From Pyrus communis (Eukaryota; Streptophyta; Magnoliopsida; Rosales; Rosaceae), in NCBI RefSeq assembly GCF_963583255.1, contig NC_084816.1, forward strand, positions 5,679,100 through 5,743,099: 64,000 nucleotides of DNA. The letters run 5' to 3'. A model generated the notes under the pieces. The model was not told where the DNA came from and did not search any database. It saw only the letters and a program-made list of their open reading frames with translations. This document shows, piece by piece, positions 1-11,970 of the stretch (position 1 is the stretch's first letter; the number at the start of each line of letters is the position of its first letter). The position numbers and the translations under genes are program-made.

Positions 1-59
1 AAACTTCCGTTACACGTGTACTAAATCGTAGATTGAACACAACTATAGAAGCAAATCAC

Positions 60-719
60 CTGAAAGATTTCGGCAAGGCTCTTTTGTTTGTTACCAAGTC
101 CTACACCTGGCAGACCAATCAGTCCATCAACACCCCACTCTGCTGAGCCACGCACTTTGTCCGACTCGGTCTCACTCTCTTGTTTCCTTGAGTTGAAACC
201 TGGCGGCATCGAAAACAGCGATCTTCCGCTAGCCTCATCAACCCTATTCACTTTCCTCCTGTCTCCTATCCCACCCAACACTGAACTCCCTCCTCCTTTC
301 ATCCTTTGTGCAAACCTCCAATCCTCCTTCGACAGCAAAGGAGGTGGAAGCCGCGGATTCAGGTTCACATTCGAGTAATAGTATTGAATATAAGCAGGAT
401 CAGACCTAAGCTCCTCTTCGGACTCGAACCCATTTCCATTCCTAGCTCCAGGAAACTCCGAAAAGGCGGCACCAGCACTGCCGCCACCGCTGCCCCCGCC
501 GCCACCGCCGCCAGCAAACAACCCACCGACCGCATTCAAAGAACCCTCCACAGTGGGAGGTGCTGATCCACTTCTATATATATTCAGCTCACTTTCGCGA
601 TCATCAGCGTCTTGCCTACGCTGCTCCCTCAGCAGCATCCCTATCTCCTTCTCGAATTCATCACCAAAGGAACCCTCGTTTCCTCCGAGCATTGGCCTCC
701 TTCCTAATTCCGACAACAT
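60..719 (-). CDS. Pumilio (APUM-type) RNA-binding protein, first coding exon only
   Basis: Pumilio proteins bind 3' UTR motifs of cytoplasmic mRNAs and promote their repression or decay. This 220-codon exon encodes the N-terminal region conserved in plant APUM1-6 proteins. It opens with [10 protein letters not shown], then an acidic stretch with [12 protein letters not shown], a Gly-rich run at about residues 70-85, and the conserved [20 protein letters not shown] and [17 protein letters not shown] blocks typical of the NABP domain. I chose the ATG at 719 because the open frame above it has only a GTG and the family starts at MLSEL. The exon ends at a clean donor, CTTTCAG then GTGATT, with the last exon base at 60. 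The eight PUF repeats lie beyond the left edge, so RNA binding cannot be checked here. Confidence 0.93.
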
Positions 720-1290
720 TATCAAAAACACAAAAAAACACCTATGATTACTAACACCTTCTCAAAACCTCAAATTGATCACCATCAACTACCAGAAACC
801 TAACCCTAAACCCTAAAACAATCCCAAAATCAAAACTTCCAACCTAGAACCTCCATATTTACAACCTCAAAAGTTGCTAACAAACTGATCAAGACCCAAA
901 ATTTCCAACACCCACTTCATAACTCAACTTAAACCCACAAACCCAGAAACGATCGACCTATAACAACAATCGGAGCTCATAAAGTTCTTGTCTTTCCCTG
1001 ACTTTCAATCTCAAAATTTATTGAACCCGCTTATTTTTCAGCACGTTTCCCATGAAACAGCATCAACAACAGGAACAGAAGCAAAAAAAAACAGTGAGAA
1101 AGCTCAGGAAATGGTGTCCGAGATCAGAAGAGATTTACAGACAGAGATGGAGGGAAACTGACGGGCTAGATCAACATGGCGGCGATTGATTTTTTCAAGA
1201 ACCCTTGTTAGGGTTTTGTTGCAGTTCAAGGAGCGGATTAAATACAGTGAGAGTTAGAGAAAGAAAGCACGAAAGAAAGTAATAAAAATG
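720..1290 (-). promoter_or_regulatory. 5' leader and promoter region of the Pumilio gene
   Basis: This is the sequence upstream of the minus-strand Pumilio start codon. It has no long open frame and is less AT-biased than the DNA beyond 1300. It contains two overlapping telo-box units at 802-817 (AAACCCTAA type), a motif common near the transcription start of plant genes for translation and RNA metabolism. A single AGGGTTTT copy lies near 1209. A 5' UTR intron is possible but I could not define one. The transcription start is not determined. Confidence 0.5.
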
Positions 1291-1299
1291 GAAAGTAAA

Positions 1300-4200
1300 A
1301 AAATAGTGTTATAAAAATATATTTTTCCTTCCTTTTTTTGATGTTTTTTATTGGGAACTGATTATGTCTCCTATTTCTCTCCCCTTTGATTCATTCTTTT
1401 TAATTTTAGACATTTATAGCACGTTTGCGTATAAACAATCGGAATAAAAAGCGAAGGGATAAAATTCTCTACAATTTGGTGTGAATTGAATATCAGGTTA
1501 TTCGTAAGATCAATCAGAATAAAAAGTGATGGATTAAAATTCTCTACAATTTGATGTGAATTGAATATCAGGTTATTGGAAAAATCGAAATGAATTTTCC
1601 TTTCCCATTATATCACTTATATCTAAAATTTTAAAATTGGCATTCAAATTAAGTCAACACCATATTTTGTTCTCTGAGTCAAAAAGTTAATAAAAATAAA
1701 AAGAATTATCATATAAAATAGAATATTATAATGAGTGCATTTTAGTAATCACATCGATCTTCATTCTGATTCATTTAAATTAGTAAACAGTTTACATGGC
1801 TTAGTATTGTTCTTACCCCAATTCTTGAAAACTTTAGTAAACAATTTCAATAGAAATCTAATTCTAATTCTACCTCATTCCAAATTATTCTCAATTCAAT
1901 TCCTCTCATCATGATTACGAATAAATAAACGAGCCATTAAAACAACTAATGATTTGATGTTGTGGCACATATTTAACGAAAGAACCCAATTGAATCAACA
2001 AACAATGAACATCAGCTTTTTCCATCAAATGCTTGAACATTTTCGACACTGACGGGAGACAGAAGATGGCCAACCAATGCTGGTATATAGGAGAGGAGGG
2101 TAAGTAGTGGTGTGAAGAGTGGTGAGAAAAGGAAGGGATGTTTAACGTATTTTTAACCGTGTAAATTAATGAAGAAACACGAATAGAGGAAGAGAGATAA
2201 ATGGGAGGAGACGGAATTCAAGTTTTTTTTTTTTAATATTTGAAAATAATTAATTAATGTGCCTAAAAATAGAGTTAATTGACCAAGTGATAACTGATTA
2301 ATTTTTTAATTGTAAAAGAAATTCACAAAAAAAATATTAAATAATATCAGTAGACTTCCATTGGCACTCTTAAAAATTTATTTTACATTCCTTATAAGTG
2401 TATTATTCTTTAACGATATAGAAAGTTTAGAGTTTTAAATAAGAAGTTTGAAGTTCGGATGACAATTTTCTAATATTAAATAAAATAATCTCTTCTCTAC
2501 TAATTAATAAAACACTCGTTATCAACTAAAATCATATGAAATTACCAGTTTAAACATCTAATTAAAACAGAACATGAATAAGAAATATAGGGTAGAAATG
2601 TAATTTCACACAATCAAATTTTGTTTTTTTTTCAAAGCTTCACCTATACGTAATCCTAACATATCTCTAATTAAAAAAAATTAAAAAAGAAAAAAATTTC
2701 TCACTCTCACATTCTCTATCACTTTTTTCCTCTCCCCTTCTATTTGATGAACAAAAATTGTTTCGTCTTCGAAGAATCTATGACTGCCACGTCAGCTTTT
2801 TAGATTCGCTGCTTCTTCCATGATGCCAAAATATGCACGTAGTTAAAAAGGGAAAAGTTCAGTTCGCCGCCCAGCTAAAGTTACCAGGTTAAATATTAAA
2901 ATCATTCTCCCTGGCTTTATGGGTAAATAAGTTGGATGTTCCATTAGATTTTCTTTTCCATTTTTACTCTATTTATAAAAACTCTTGGTCGTAAGTTAAA
3001 AGAGAAATAAATAAATAAAAAATCACAAATTTACGCCACACATATTAAGTTGAAAATATCAAAGCAAAAGTAAATAAAATGTAAATATAAATTTCATATC
3101 TCAAATAAGTTGTCAATGAGTGTTTTATTTGTAATTTCCAGAGTACAACGATGTGTTGCATACACAGTTAATAACTCATTTGGAAGTACTTTTATAATGA
3201 ATGAAAGCATTTAAAAAAAAAAATTCAAGTTTCAAAATTACTTGAATTGCTTTCTACAGGAAGCAGAATTATGTACTTTTTGTAGGAATCACTTTTATTA
3301 CTTTTATAAAATGTACTTGCATCTTTATTAAGAATTAATTCCAAAAATATTTTTACCAAAAACGTTTTCAATTAGATCTCTCTAAAACGATAATGTATAT
3401 CTACGTTGATGTACTGAAAAATAATCCTCATAACTAAAAACCCTATTGATAAATATGTGTACTTATTTTGTATTTATGGGGTAAGGCTACCATTACAAAA
3501 AATTTAAGTTTTGTTCTTTGGTTTTTTAGAAGGTTATAGTTTTTGTTTTTTTATATTTAATTATCTTATCCAAAAAGGTGTCACCAAATTGAACCAATTT
3601 GTCATTAAGTTATGCTTTGCTAATTTTGCTTGTAGCTTTGCATGGCTTTTGCTCAGCTGGGTCCAAAGATGCAGCTTTGGCCGATAACTTGGCTCTTTCC
3701 TCTGCTGTTGCATGACATTGTTGACCAAAAAACAATTTCTTCAAGCTTTGCTCATGAATTATGAGATTAGGTGGGCAATGGGCATCTCACCTGTTTCTCT
3801 TTTATTATCCAACAAATTATCGTCCACAATTAACGATATCTTTAAACAAAATAGACCAACCTTTTTGGCAAAAGATCTTGTTTTGTTGACATCGTTTATT
3901 TTAGCCAGATTTAAGGTATTCAGAGAGATAATTCAACTTGCAACACATTACACGACTTGAAATCGATAAGGATAAACTTATCTCCAACGGACATGTCAAA
4001 TTCTAACTGAAATGTCACGCAATCAATTTTGACAGTAGAAAGAAGTTTTAACCGATATATTAATTCTACATAGATTGATTTATGAGTCTTTTGCTGTCAA
4101 ATTTAACATATGAGAAATGTGCACTCAATTAACTTTTCTATTATTTTATTATGTGGGTCTTATTAATAGACCAATTATAAATCTTGAAAAAAAATTTAAC

Positions 4201-4678
4201 TGATTTCTTTTTAAAAATAGGTTTTACAAATATCATTTATATAAAAATAAAAAATAAAAAAAAACAAAAAAAACATTGTGTTTGAAAAAGATAAAATCTG
4301 ACATTACCACATCAACAATCAAATTAACAAGTAACATTTATCTTTTGACTTCTCAATTGGAGATGCTACTCGAAATGTACACGACTAACGTTGTTCGATT
4401 ACAATTATACAGATGAAATTATACTTTTTCTCGTTGTTCTTATGACCCAAAAACACCTTATTTCCCATACTGGATGAAGTGCGAACTCCTTTTGATTTTG
4501 GGAACAATTTATGTACCCAATTTTTATCTTTATGCACATCTCTATTTGTGCAGAAGTCACAAATACATAAAGAATCATTGTTTCAATTCAAGGAAGACCA
4601 ATATCTTTATTTGCAAGATAAAGAATTATAAGGTAGATAATCAAAAGACTCGAAATGATTTAAAAAATTTCTTTATCC
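1300..4678. other. AT-rich intergenic region, no gene recognised
   Basis: I see no conserved protein in any frame here. The short open frames, such as 3712-3960 and 4474-4764, have no recognisable motif and lack splice context. The only clear structure is a two-copy tandem duplication at 1437-1580. Homopolymer A/T runs are frequent. Confidence 0.6.
1437..1580. repeat. two-copy tandem duplication, about 74-bp unit
   Basis: The unit starting CAATCGGAATAAAAAG at 1437 is repeated from 1511 as CAATCAGAATAAAAAG. Both copies share the tail AATTGAATATCAGGTTATT. A few substitutions separate them, so the duplication is not very recent. No coding role is apparent. Confidence 0.85.
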
Positions 4679-4849
4679 GAGAGATTTTTCAGTGTGACCG
4701 GCACTCGAGGTGGTACATCACGTGTCACTATACTCATGGTGAGATATGTGTGTTAAAAAGTTAATAACTTAAAAAGTAAAATTTTTCACCACTTACGTAA
4801 AAACACGTCATGTACCACCCGTATTCCCGTCACAATAAAAAATTTCTCC
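4679..4849. mobile_element. foldback MITE, family A, copy 1
   Basis: The two halves are inverted copies. The left end reads GAGAGATTTTTCAGTGTGAC and continues into GGTGGTACATCACGTG. The right end, reverse-complemented, reads GGAGAAATTTTTTATTGTGA and continues into GGTGGTACATGACGTG. The element has no coding capacity and would form a long hairpin if transcribed. Related copies lie at about 9430, 43754 and 53508. I could not settle a target-site duplication, so the superfamily is open. Confidence 0.75.
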
Positions 4850-5957
4850 ATCCTACCTTTAACCTAATGCTTTTGTAGATATTCCCTCGTTAAGTCATTA
4901 TCAAAAGGTAAAAATGAATACAAGGTCCATTTATTTGTCCTTTTTGTGCCGGGCAATTAATTTTATTTTCGATAACTGTTGAGTAGCATATGAAGTGAAA
5001 GGGCCTTGGTCGCAATAGAAAGTCGAACTGAAATCCGGTTGGTGTTATCGGTGATTCACCATGTAATTTTGTCACAATTTTGCTTATACAATACTATATC
5101 CTACATTCCTAAACCACCACGGGGTGGAGCTGTAGTTGGAGATAAATTATATGTCCTTATTCCATACGGCATGTTTTGGATTTCATTTCTGACGTTGTGT
5201 GAATCATACGAATTTTGTCAAAATGGATGCTGAATGATCTCTGTGAGTCTTTTCAACTTGCCAAAAGAATAGACCACCGTAGTGAAGCCACCAGCTAGTT
5301 TCTTTTAAAAAAAAATAAAAATTCCTACATCCCTGATTCAGCAGGATAATAAGATCAAAAGTCACTAATGGTCATTGCGTTAAAGTTCCTTCATTATAAT
5401 TGTCATTTTAGGTAATGTGGTTTCAGTTTAATAATTTTACCAATGTGATTTACTTGTATAGTTCTATCACCAATTAATTTTGTTCAAAAGTTCCATTTCT
5501 AGCAATTCTATAACTGAACATCCAATCGTGCGTCAAATTCTTAAAGATGTATTTACTTAGTATTAGAATGAAAAGGAATGTAGATGAAAATTAATGTTTA
5601 TAGGATAAACGATCCTCCTTAATTACCTCGTATCTTTATTTTTCAGATATATCATACTCAAATTTATTCAGACTCACCTATTATTCATTTGGTTATTAGT
5701 AGACGTATGAATAACAATGCTACTCAGTTCTTGCAAATCAATTTCTTGTAAGTAAATACACCATAAATAATGTAAAAAACTGGATAACATTGTTCCGACA
5801 TATTACTCAAAAAACAGGAAAGTCCTGGGTTAGAGGCTCAAAGCTAGTGAGCCTTTCCAAGCCACGAAAATGGTGAATAACTGTGAATTACTATTAGTTT
5901 TCTCTTTTTTATAAAAGAAAAGTAAATTCCCTATAAGTAAGCACTCCATAATATAAA
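4850..5957. other. intergenic, nothing recognised
   Basis: This stretch has no conserved reading frame, RNA gene or clear repeat boundary that I can support. It is AT-rich with short poly-A runs. Confidence 0.5.
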
Positions 5958-6051
5958 AGGAAAATTAATGAAAAATGCTTGAAAACTTTGAGTAAAAATG
6001 TGGTTTTTCGTTAAAATGAACAATACCGGGAGTTTTTCGTTAAAGTTCCCT
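5958..6051. mobile_element. MITE, family B, internally deleted copy
   Basis: This 94-bp element starts AGGAAAATTAATG and ends TTAAAGTTCCCT. It is flanked on both sides by the 8-bp direct repeat AATATAAA (5950-5957 and 6052-6059). It matches the ends of the longer copies at 11546-11701 and 19165-19318 but lacks their middle. An 8-bp duplication suggests a hAT-type transposase. Confidence 0.8.
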
Positions 6052-6384
6052 AATATAAATGGTTTCAGGGTTAATATTACTCCAAATTGAACATTGTTCC
6101 AACATAAAGCCCCTAATAATGGAGGAGGATTATCTCCCCTCCTATTTGAACAGTTACAATTTAGTTATGTTAACATCTTATATTGATTTTTTTTATAAAG
6201 ATAATAAGACAAAAAATAATATGTAAAAGGAGGGAAGGGAATGAGATGGAAATAGAAGAGGAAATAATCTACTCTCCTAATAAATCCTCGGTACATAAAG
6301 GAATAAAGGGTATAATAAGAGGCGTGACAAGTCCTGAAGTATGCCAGTTTTGGTATTGGATGCAAACTGCCAAGTTGAGGAAAT

Positions 6385-6412
6385 CCCTAACCCTAACCCT
6401 AACCCTAACCCT
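6385..6412 (+). repeat. short interstitial telomere-like array, CCCTAA hexamer
   Basis: Four perfect CCCTAA units are followed by a partial CCCT. Most plant telomeres use the heptamer CCCTAAA, so this hexamer array is unlike the expected host telomere. It sits between two MITEs and is not near a gene start. Confidence 0.8.
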
Positions 6413-6480
6413 TTGGGAAGGGAAGGGTCTTACATCATTCATTCTATGTGTCAGCAAATTATGGCAATTAGGTATTTTAC

Positions 6481-6677
6481 GGATTTGGATCCTTTCCTGA
6501 GCTTAAAAAGAGATTCTTCCGACCAAGTAATGTGGACTGTTGGATTTGTAGTTAATGATTATAATTAATATAACTTTTAAAAAATCCTCCTATTGTAACC
6601 ATTGGATAAAAATTCAACAATCTACACTGCTTAATCAAGAGAATCATCTCCTTGAGCTCAGGAGAGGATCCAAATCC
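6481..6677. mobile_element. Mutator-like MITE, family C, copy 1
   Basis: This 197-bp element has long inverted repeats. The left end is GGATTTGGATCCTTTCCTGA. The right end, reverse-complemented, is GGATTTGGATCCTCTCCTGA. It is bounded by the 9-bp direct repeat GTATTTTAC (6472-6480 and 6678-6686). A 9-bp duplication with long TIRs is the hallmark of Mutator-like MITEs. A relative lies at 22362-22560. Confidence 0.85.
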
Positions 6678-7438
6678 GTATTTTACTGCTATTTTTAGAA
6701 AAGGAAAGGTCATGTGCTAGTTTGAAGTGAATGGCCAAGTCACGTGGAACACTTTGATTACATTATCTGCTCTGATCTGTTCTGTTCTCTTCTGCCCACT
6801 TTCTTCAGTTATGTTATCTGCATTGATAGCTCGCCAACTGTAGGGTTGTGATTGCATCTAGAAATGAGGAGAAGGCATATTCAAACCCTAGTCTCCTTGG
6901 GTTTAAGTTGGGCCTTGATCATTTTCATCGCCCTTGTGACCGACAAACTCACTTTATACTTGATTCTTGTTTTTCCGACGACGTGTGATCGTTTAGTTAT
7001 GGCAGTGTGTCTGTTTTGTTGCACTCAAGTCGAATCTCCTTTCTTATACATTAAAGGAAGTTAAATTATCTTGTCAAAATTATTGTTTATGAGCGCTCTT
7101 ATTTCTCCGGACACCCACTTTATATTATCCACATTCTTTAAACACCCAAATTAAATTACGATCCAAGAATGCACCTCCGTTTTATTTTCTTCTGAAAATT
7201 TTAGAACGGCCGTTTTCGGAGGAGAATGTGTGTGAGATTCTCTACGGTTTTAGTTGGGCCTTGGATTAACTTCCTTGGGCTTTGTGGTTTAATGTGACAC
7301 TGCAAAACAACTCAGCCCTACCCAATACCAAATTTGGACAATACCCAAAGTTAACCCTAAATGTGGGTTACCCATGATCTTACACTATTTTAGAGTTTTC
7401 AAACAACTTAGACCCCAAACCAACCAATTTGATGGTAC
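6678..7438. other. intergenic, nothing recognised
   Basis: A 70-codon open frame (6852-7064, plus) encodes hydrophobic sequence without a family motif and has no visible splice partners. I do not call it a gene. Confidence 0.5.
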
Positions 7439-7690
7439 CAGCCGATGAGAGTTGGTTAAATTGGTAAGAGCGTGCTTGTGGTTACTGGTTAGTCCCCAAT
7501 TTGAGGTTAATTTCTGGTGCCAACAGTTCTTGTTGGTGCGTGATCTGTGAAATTCCTACGTAAAATCTAGACCGATAACAGCTGGCAATTAGGTGCCATG
7601 TGTAAAATACTTCTGCCTTGAATTTGTGGATATACCTAACGCTGGTGGTGAAAGTAACCAATCTCCTCGTAAATTTATTTACTCAACAAT
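7439..7690 (+). mobile_element. probable tRNA-derived SINE
   Basis: The head has an A-box-like segment, AGTTGGTTAAATTGGTAAGA, and a B-box-like segment near 7502 (GAGGTTAATTTC) at tRNA-like spacing. A non-coding body and an A-rich end follow. I did not find a target-site duplication, so the ends are approximate and the call is tentative. Confidence 0.45.
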
Positions 7691-9429
7691 AAAAACAAAT
7701 TTGATGGTACTTGGCTATAAAAAAAAATAAAAAAAGACTTTATATCAAAATGTGTTTCTTTTTGTCACGAGAATATTTGCTTTTTGGCTTTTGCCCAATA
7801 CTAGGATGAAAAAGCACTGTATTTTCTTCCAACAAACAACTTTGCCTCTTTTTTTCTTTTTTTTGTTGGAAAAGTGATGAGAGTTAGAGAAAGCCTCAAC
7901 TCAATGTAGCATTATTCTTGGCCAAAACAATAGGAAAGTAGCATAATTCCATTATCGATGACTCAAAGACGAAATGGCAATCGGAAAGGTTTGAGAAATC
8001 ATATTTACTTTCGCTTTTTTAGGCTCTTTTGTGCTTTTTAAGCGTTTTGTGCTTTTAATTTGAGTAGTCATCTAACAAAACGCTCTCTTCTATCAAATAC
8101 GAATGACATTTGGGATAAAAATCGTAAAACTTATAAGTGTTCAGATTAACAATATAACTATAACAAATAAAGAGACATGTACTTGATGTTAGACTGATAT
8201 GGTTATACGATTAAAACACAACAATGAAAGAAAGATGACTGGCCTGAAAGTAGTTCCAACAGCAACCATTGGGTCGATCGGAACACGAAAACAACTACAG
8301 AAATATCAACCATTGGGTCAATGGGAATTGTTTGATTTACCGCAACATTTATACTGGCTAAAAGACTAGGGTTCTGTCCATAAGGCTGATGTAAAGGATT
8401 CAATCATAATTACATGTTTCTTTCATACGGCTGATGTAAAGAGTTCCGTTCAGTAGCTTTCTTAGTCTCCAAGTTAGGTATCATAATTATATGTTTATCA
8501 AGAATTCAATCAACCTTATTTGGATTTCAAGACACACATTCATAAGGCTGACATAAAGGGATCAAATCACAATCTTAGCATTAATCTCTATTATTTCATT
8601 GCTACTACATTGTAGACCATTTAAGTTAGGGACCCAAATATATGGACATTCACTTTACAACATAACTCGAAGCCTTAAAAGATAAGGAAAATGCGTCGTA
8701 TAAATTATCAAATATGACACACAACACTTAAGCCTAAATACTTTTATTTAACTACTTGCACAAAAGTAATGTCGTGAATGTGAGATTATGCGCAAGTATT
8801 ACGACATGAAATTTATAAATATCGTGAATAATATCATTTAAGGCATGTTAGTACTTTATGCCATATATTTCAAATCGTAAAATACCCAAACTGTTTGGTA
8901 GTTGATTTATATTGATTAAATCCAACATTTGAACTATCTACACCTTGACTTTATTTGTAATCAATGGGGAGATAACCAAACTGAAGACTTAACCCCGACA
9001 TCAGCTTCCCAAACAAACCAAAAATGTCAAGTATCATGCTCTAAATGATCAAAACTCAACCCCTCAAATGGTGTTACGTGACCATCCCTTTCATTTTGCA
9101 CAATCTACTCAAAGAGAGAAAGAGAGCCTTCAACCTAGCTACTTCGAGTTCCACCAAATCCGAAGCCTCGACTTTCACAGTTGCTAACTTAAGTGGGCTT
9201 GGACGTGCTCGGCTCTTAATATGTATCCGTTCATATACATGTCTTCTACATTTCTTTCATCTTTTACTATACTTTATCTATATTTTGTCTTGTGTATTCT
9301 CTACTATAATGATCATTATTCATAAATTTTAAGTTGAATATGCAATGTTTTGGACGGGGATCTTAAAATAGTAATGCACTCATGGTTCTTTTTATCTTTA
9401 TCATGTAAAGCACCATGATGCTTGACTAT
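7691..9429. other. intergenic with a small cluster of degenerate direct repeats
   Basis: No gene is recognised. Between about 8379 and 8575 a motif of the type CATAAGGCTGATGTAAAG occurs three times with divergence (near 8379, 8425 and 8541), partly followed by TCAATCATAATTA. The remaining sequence is AT-rich without clear structure. Confidence 0.5.
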
Positions 9430-9577
9430 GAGAATTTTTCAATATGTCGGGAACACGGTCAGTATACTATGTGTAACAATACAAGTGGTCAGATGCTTAA
9501 GGAAAAAAAAATTTAAACACTTGTATTATAATACTTGGTATATCAAGCCGTGTTTCCGATATACTAAAATTTTTCTT
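9430..9577. mobile_element. foldback MITE, family A, copy 2
   Basis: The left end GAGAATTTTTCAATATGTCG pairs with the reverse complement of the right end, AAGAAAAATTTTAGTATATC. Both continue into GGAACACGG or GGAAACACGG. The layout is the same as the copy at 4679-4849. It is non-coding and its ends are approximate. Confidence 0.65.
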
Positions 9578-9948
9578 CTTTTAACTACAAATTAGCATGA
9601 AGTATACATACAGGCGATTTTCACTTTTCACGCATGCAACTGAACAAATTGAAAATTATTCACCATGATTTTTATGGATGGAAGCCAAGAAAAGAGACAA
9701 ATCAATCGTACCTAATAATGTTTCTTGTAGTTAACCCAAAAAAAAAAAAAAAAAAAAAAATCTTGGCTGATGTGTTACCAACCTTTAGGGAGTCAAACTC
9801 TTCCCCTTCTTTTATCAACTCTCAAATTATATATATATTTTTGTTGATGTTTTTTTTTTATTACAAGTGATAGTATTATTCTCATTCTATTAAAAAGGAG
9901 GAAGAGTTTGACTGCCGAATGGATTGAGTTTCAATCCAACACTTGCTT

Positions 9949-10298
9949 TTAGAGGCGGAGCCATGAAGGGATCACGATAATTTAAGGTCTACCCTGATAT
10001 TTTGTCCACGCATAAAATTTTAGTGTTATGCTTATAATTTTCGAGGTTTTTCCGTAGGCTTAGCGCTCAATCCGACATCCTATGGATTTTAAGCAATCCA
10101 TTAATTGTGAGCTTTGAGGAGGAGGGAGAGAAAAGAAGAAAGTCAGAGATGCTTGGAGTTTAGATTTAAGGAAGAGGATTATTAGGATGACGATGGCCGA
10201 CTACTCACCATATGACAAAGTAATTTTTATAAGATTAGAAGAGTGTTTCAGAATCAGACTTTTGAGTTGTTCTAAGCTAAAATTCTAACTCTGCCACT
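9949..10298. mobile_element. hAT-like non-autonomous element
   Basis: The left end TTAGAGGCGGAGCCA resembles the common plant hAT terminus. The right end, reverse-complemented, is AGTGGCAGAG and matches it at 8 of 10 bases. The flanks are ACTTGCTT and ACTTGCTC, an 8-bp duplication with one difference. No transposase remains. Confidence 0.55.
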
Positions 10299-11545
10299 AC
10301 TTGCTCTAACTAATTTTTTGTGGTGACTAAAGGACAATATAGTGTTAACAAGCGCCCAACATGGGCAACCCAGACTTTTCACTGTACAAAAACAAAAAGA
10401 ACAGTGGAAACCCAGAACAAACCGAGGGCAAATCCGTCCGAACACTGGTGATGAACAGTGCCGGAGGAAAACTCAGTTTTAGTAAATATGATGTTAATAT
10501 TTATATTTCTAAATTCATCCCTATTTTTTCTTCTGCTTTACCCCTTAAAGAAGGGGAGCGTACTGGAGAACATGCATTCATAATCACTTTCCAAGAGCCA
10601 ATATGGTCACCCCACAAAAATGTACATCCATGATTAAATTACCATATAATTACTCTAATCCAACCAACCATATTATTCTACTTTTCCTAGTTTTCTTGCC
10701 TACATTAAGCTTATATTTTAACTTATGTATTGTCACACCTATGATCATATACTTGTTGTATCAACGCAGTATCTCACAAATGAGCGATTTTCAATACACT
10801 TGGAGTTGGAATAAAATAAAATGTGGTATACAATGTGATATATAAGTAGAGAGACATTAAGAAATATAGCCTAAAATTAGGGCATATTAATCATGTCATT
10901 CACTTATGTTATAACATGTGGTACATCATCTTGTGTTTCGAGTACACATAAAAGAATTCTTGAACTTATAAAATAACTTACATGACATGAGTACACCATC
11001 AAGTGACATCTCATGCTAATAACACAAGAAGGGTAATGCAAAGGAGACTAAATTTGTAGATCAAATTTTGTAAACTAAATGACATGGAAGTTAATGATTA
11101 AATTATTACTTAAGTGTTGATTAACGTGCTTATTTTTTTATGGGTCATTTTGGCTCCGGTCTCTAATCAACCTAATCAACCTAATTGTTAGATTGAAACC
11201 TTATTTGTTTAAATATTTTGATCGAGACCCTTAGCCTCATTTAAGAGATTTAATTAATGCATTTATGCATTTAATGTCCCACAAATTATGAAATTTAAAC
11301 AAATTCAAATAATATTTTTAATTATAATAAGCACTTAAAAATCAATTTTAGACTAATATTTTTCTTCACAAAAATTATAGCAAAAAAATAATTTACCCAC
11401 ATAATTATTAACATATTTAAAAAAAAAACTATTAATATATTTTAAAAAATAAAATAAATACATATAATTAGCATGGGTACATTTAGCAAAAATAAAAATG
11501 GGTACAAATAAATTAAAAAATATGGGCACAAAAAGGAATTAATAA
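10299..11545. other. intergenic with repeat fragments
   Basis: No gene is recognised. At 10440-10500 a short segment (AACAGTGCCGGAGGAAAACT and following) resembles 53729-53775, so it belongs to a dispersed repeat. At about 11035-11130 one arm of a MITE family also present at 57378-57536 can be seen (GAGACTAAATTTGTAGAT). The open frames at 10361-10845 are unsupported. Confidence 0.45.
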
Positions 11546-11701
11546 TGGGAACTTTAACGAAAAGTTTATGGTACTGTTCACTTTAACGAAAAATTATATT
11601 TTTACACTAAAAAGTCAATCATGGTATTATTCACTTTACCCTTTATTTTGTCATTATCGTTAAAGCCCAAAGTTTTCAAGCTATTGTTCATTAGTTTTCC
11701 T
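11546..11701. mobile_element. MITE, family B, inverted copy
   Basis: The element begins TGGGAACTTTAACG and ends TTAGTTTTCCT, which is the reverse orientation of the copy at 19165-19318. The flanks ATTAATAA and ATTAATAT form an 8-bp duplication with one difference. It has no coding capacity. Confidence 0.75.
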
Positions 11702-11970
11702 ATTAATATATCGGTACAAATTAAAACTCAAAAGAAAATTAGCACAAATTAAAAAAAATGGTTGCAAATTAAAACCGAAAATGAATAAGGTTTTAATCAA
11801 TAGAGTAGGAAAAATAGGGATGAGAACCTAATTTTTCCTTTTTTTTTTATTGGTGACACATCATTTAATTTGCAAATTTAATTTACCTAGCATTACTCAA
11901 ACAAGAATATCTGAACAAAAACTTACATATACCTTTATTTATTTTGTGGTGCAATATTGGCAGTGTGGTG

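Noticed and set aside
21..59. Extension of the Pumilio reading frame past position 60
   Set aside because: A GT donor follows CTTTCAG at 60/59 and conservation stops there, so these codons are intronic.
6341..6568. Open frame running through the CCCTAA array into a MITE
   Set aside because: Its content is telomere-like repeat plus transposon end, so it is not a gene.
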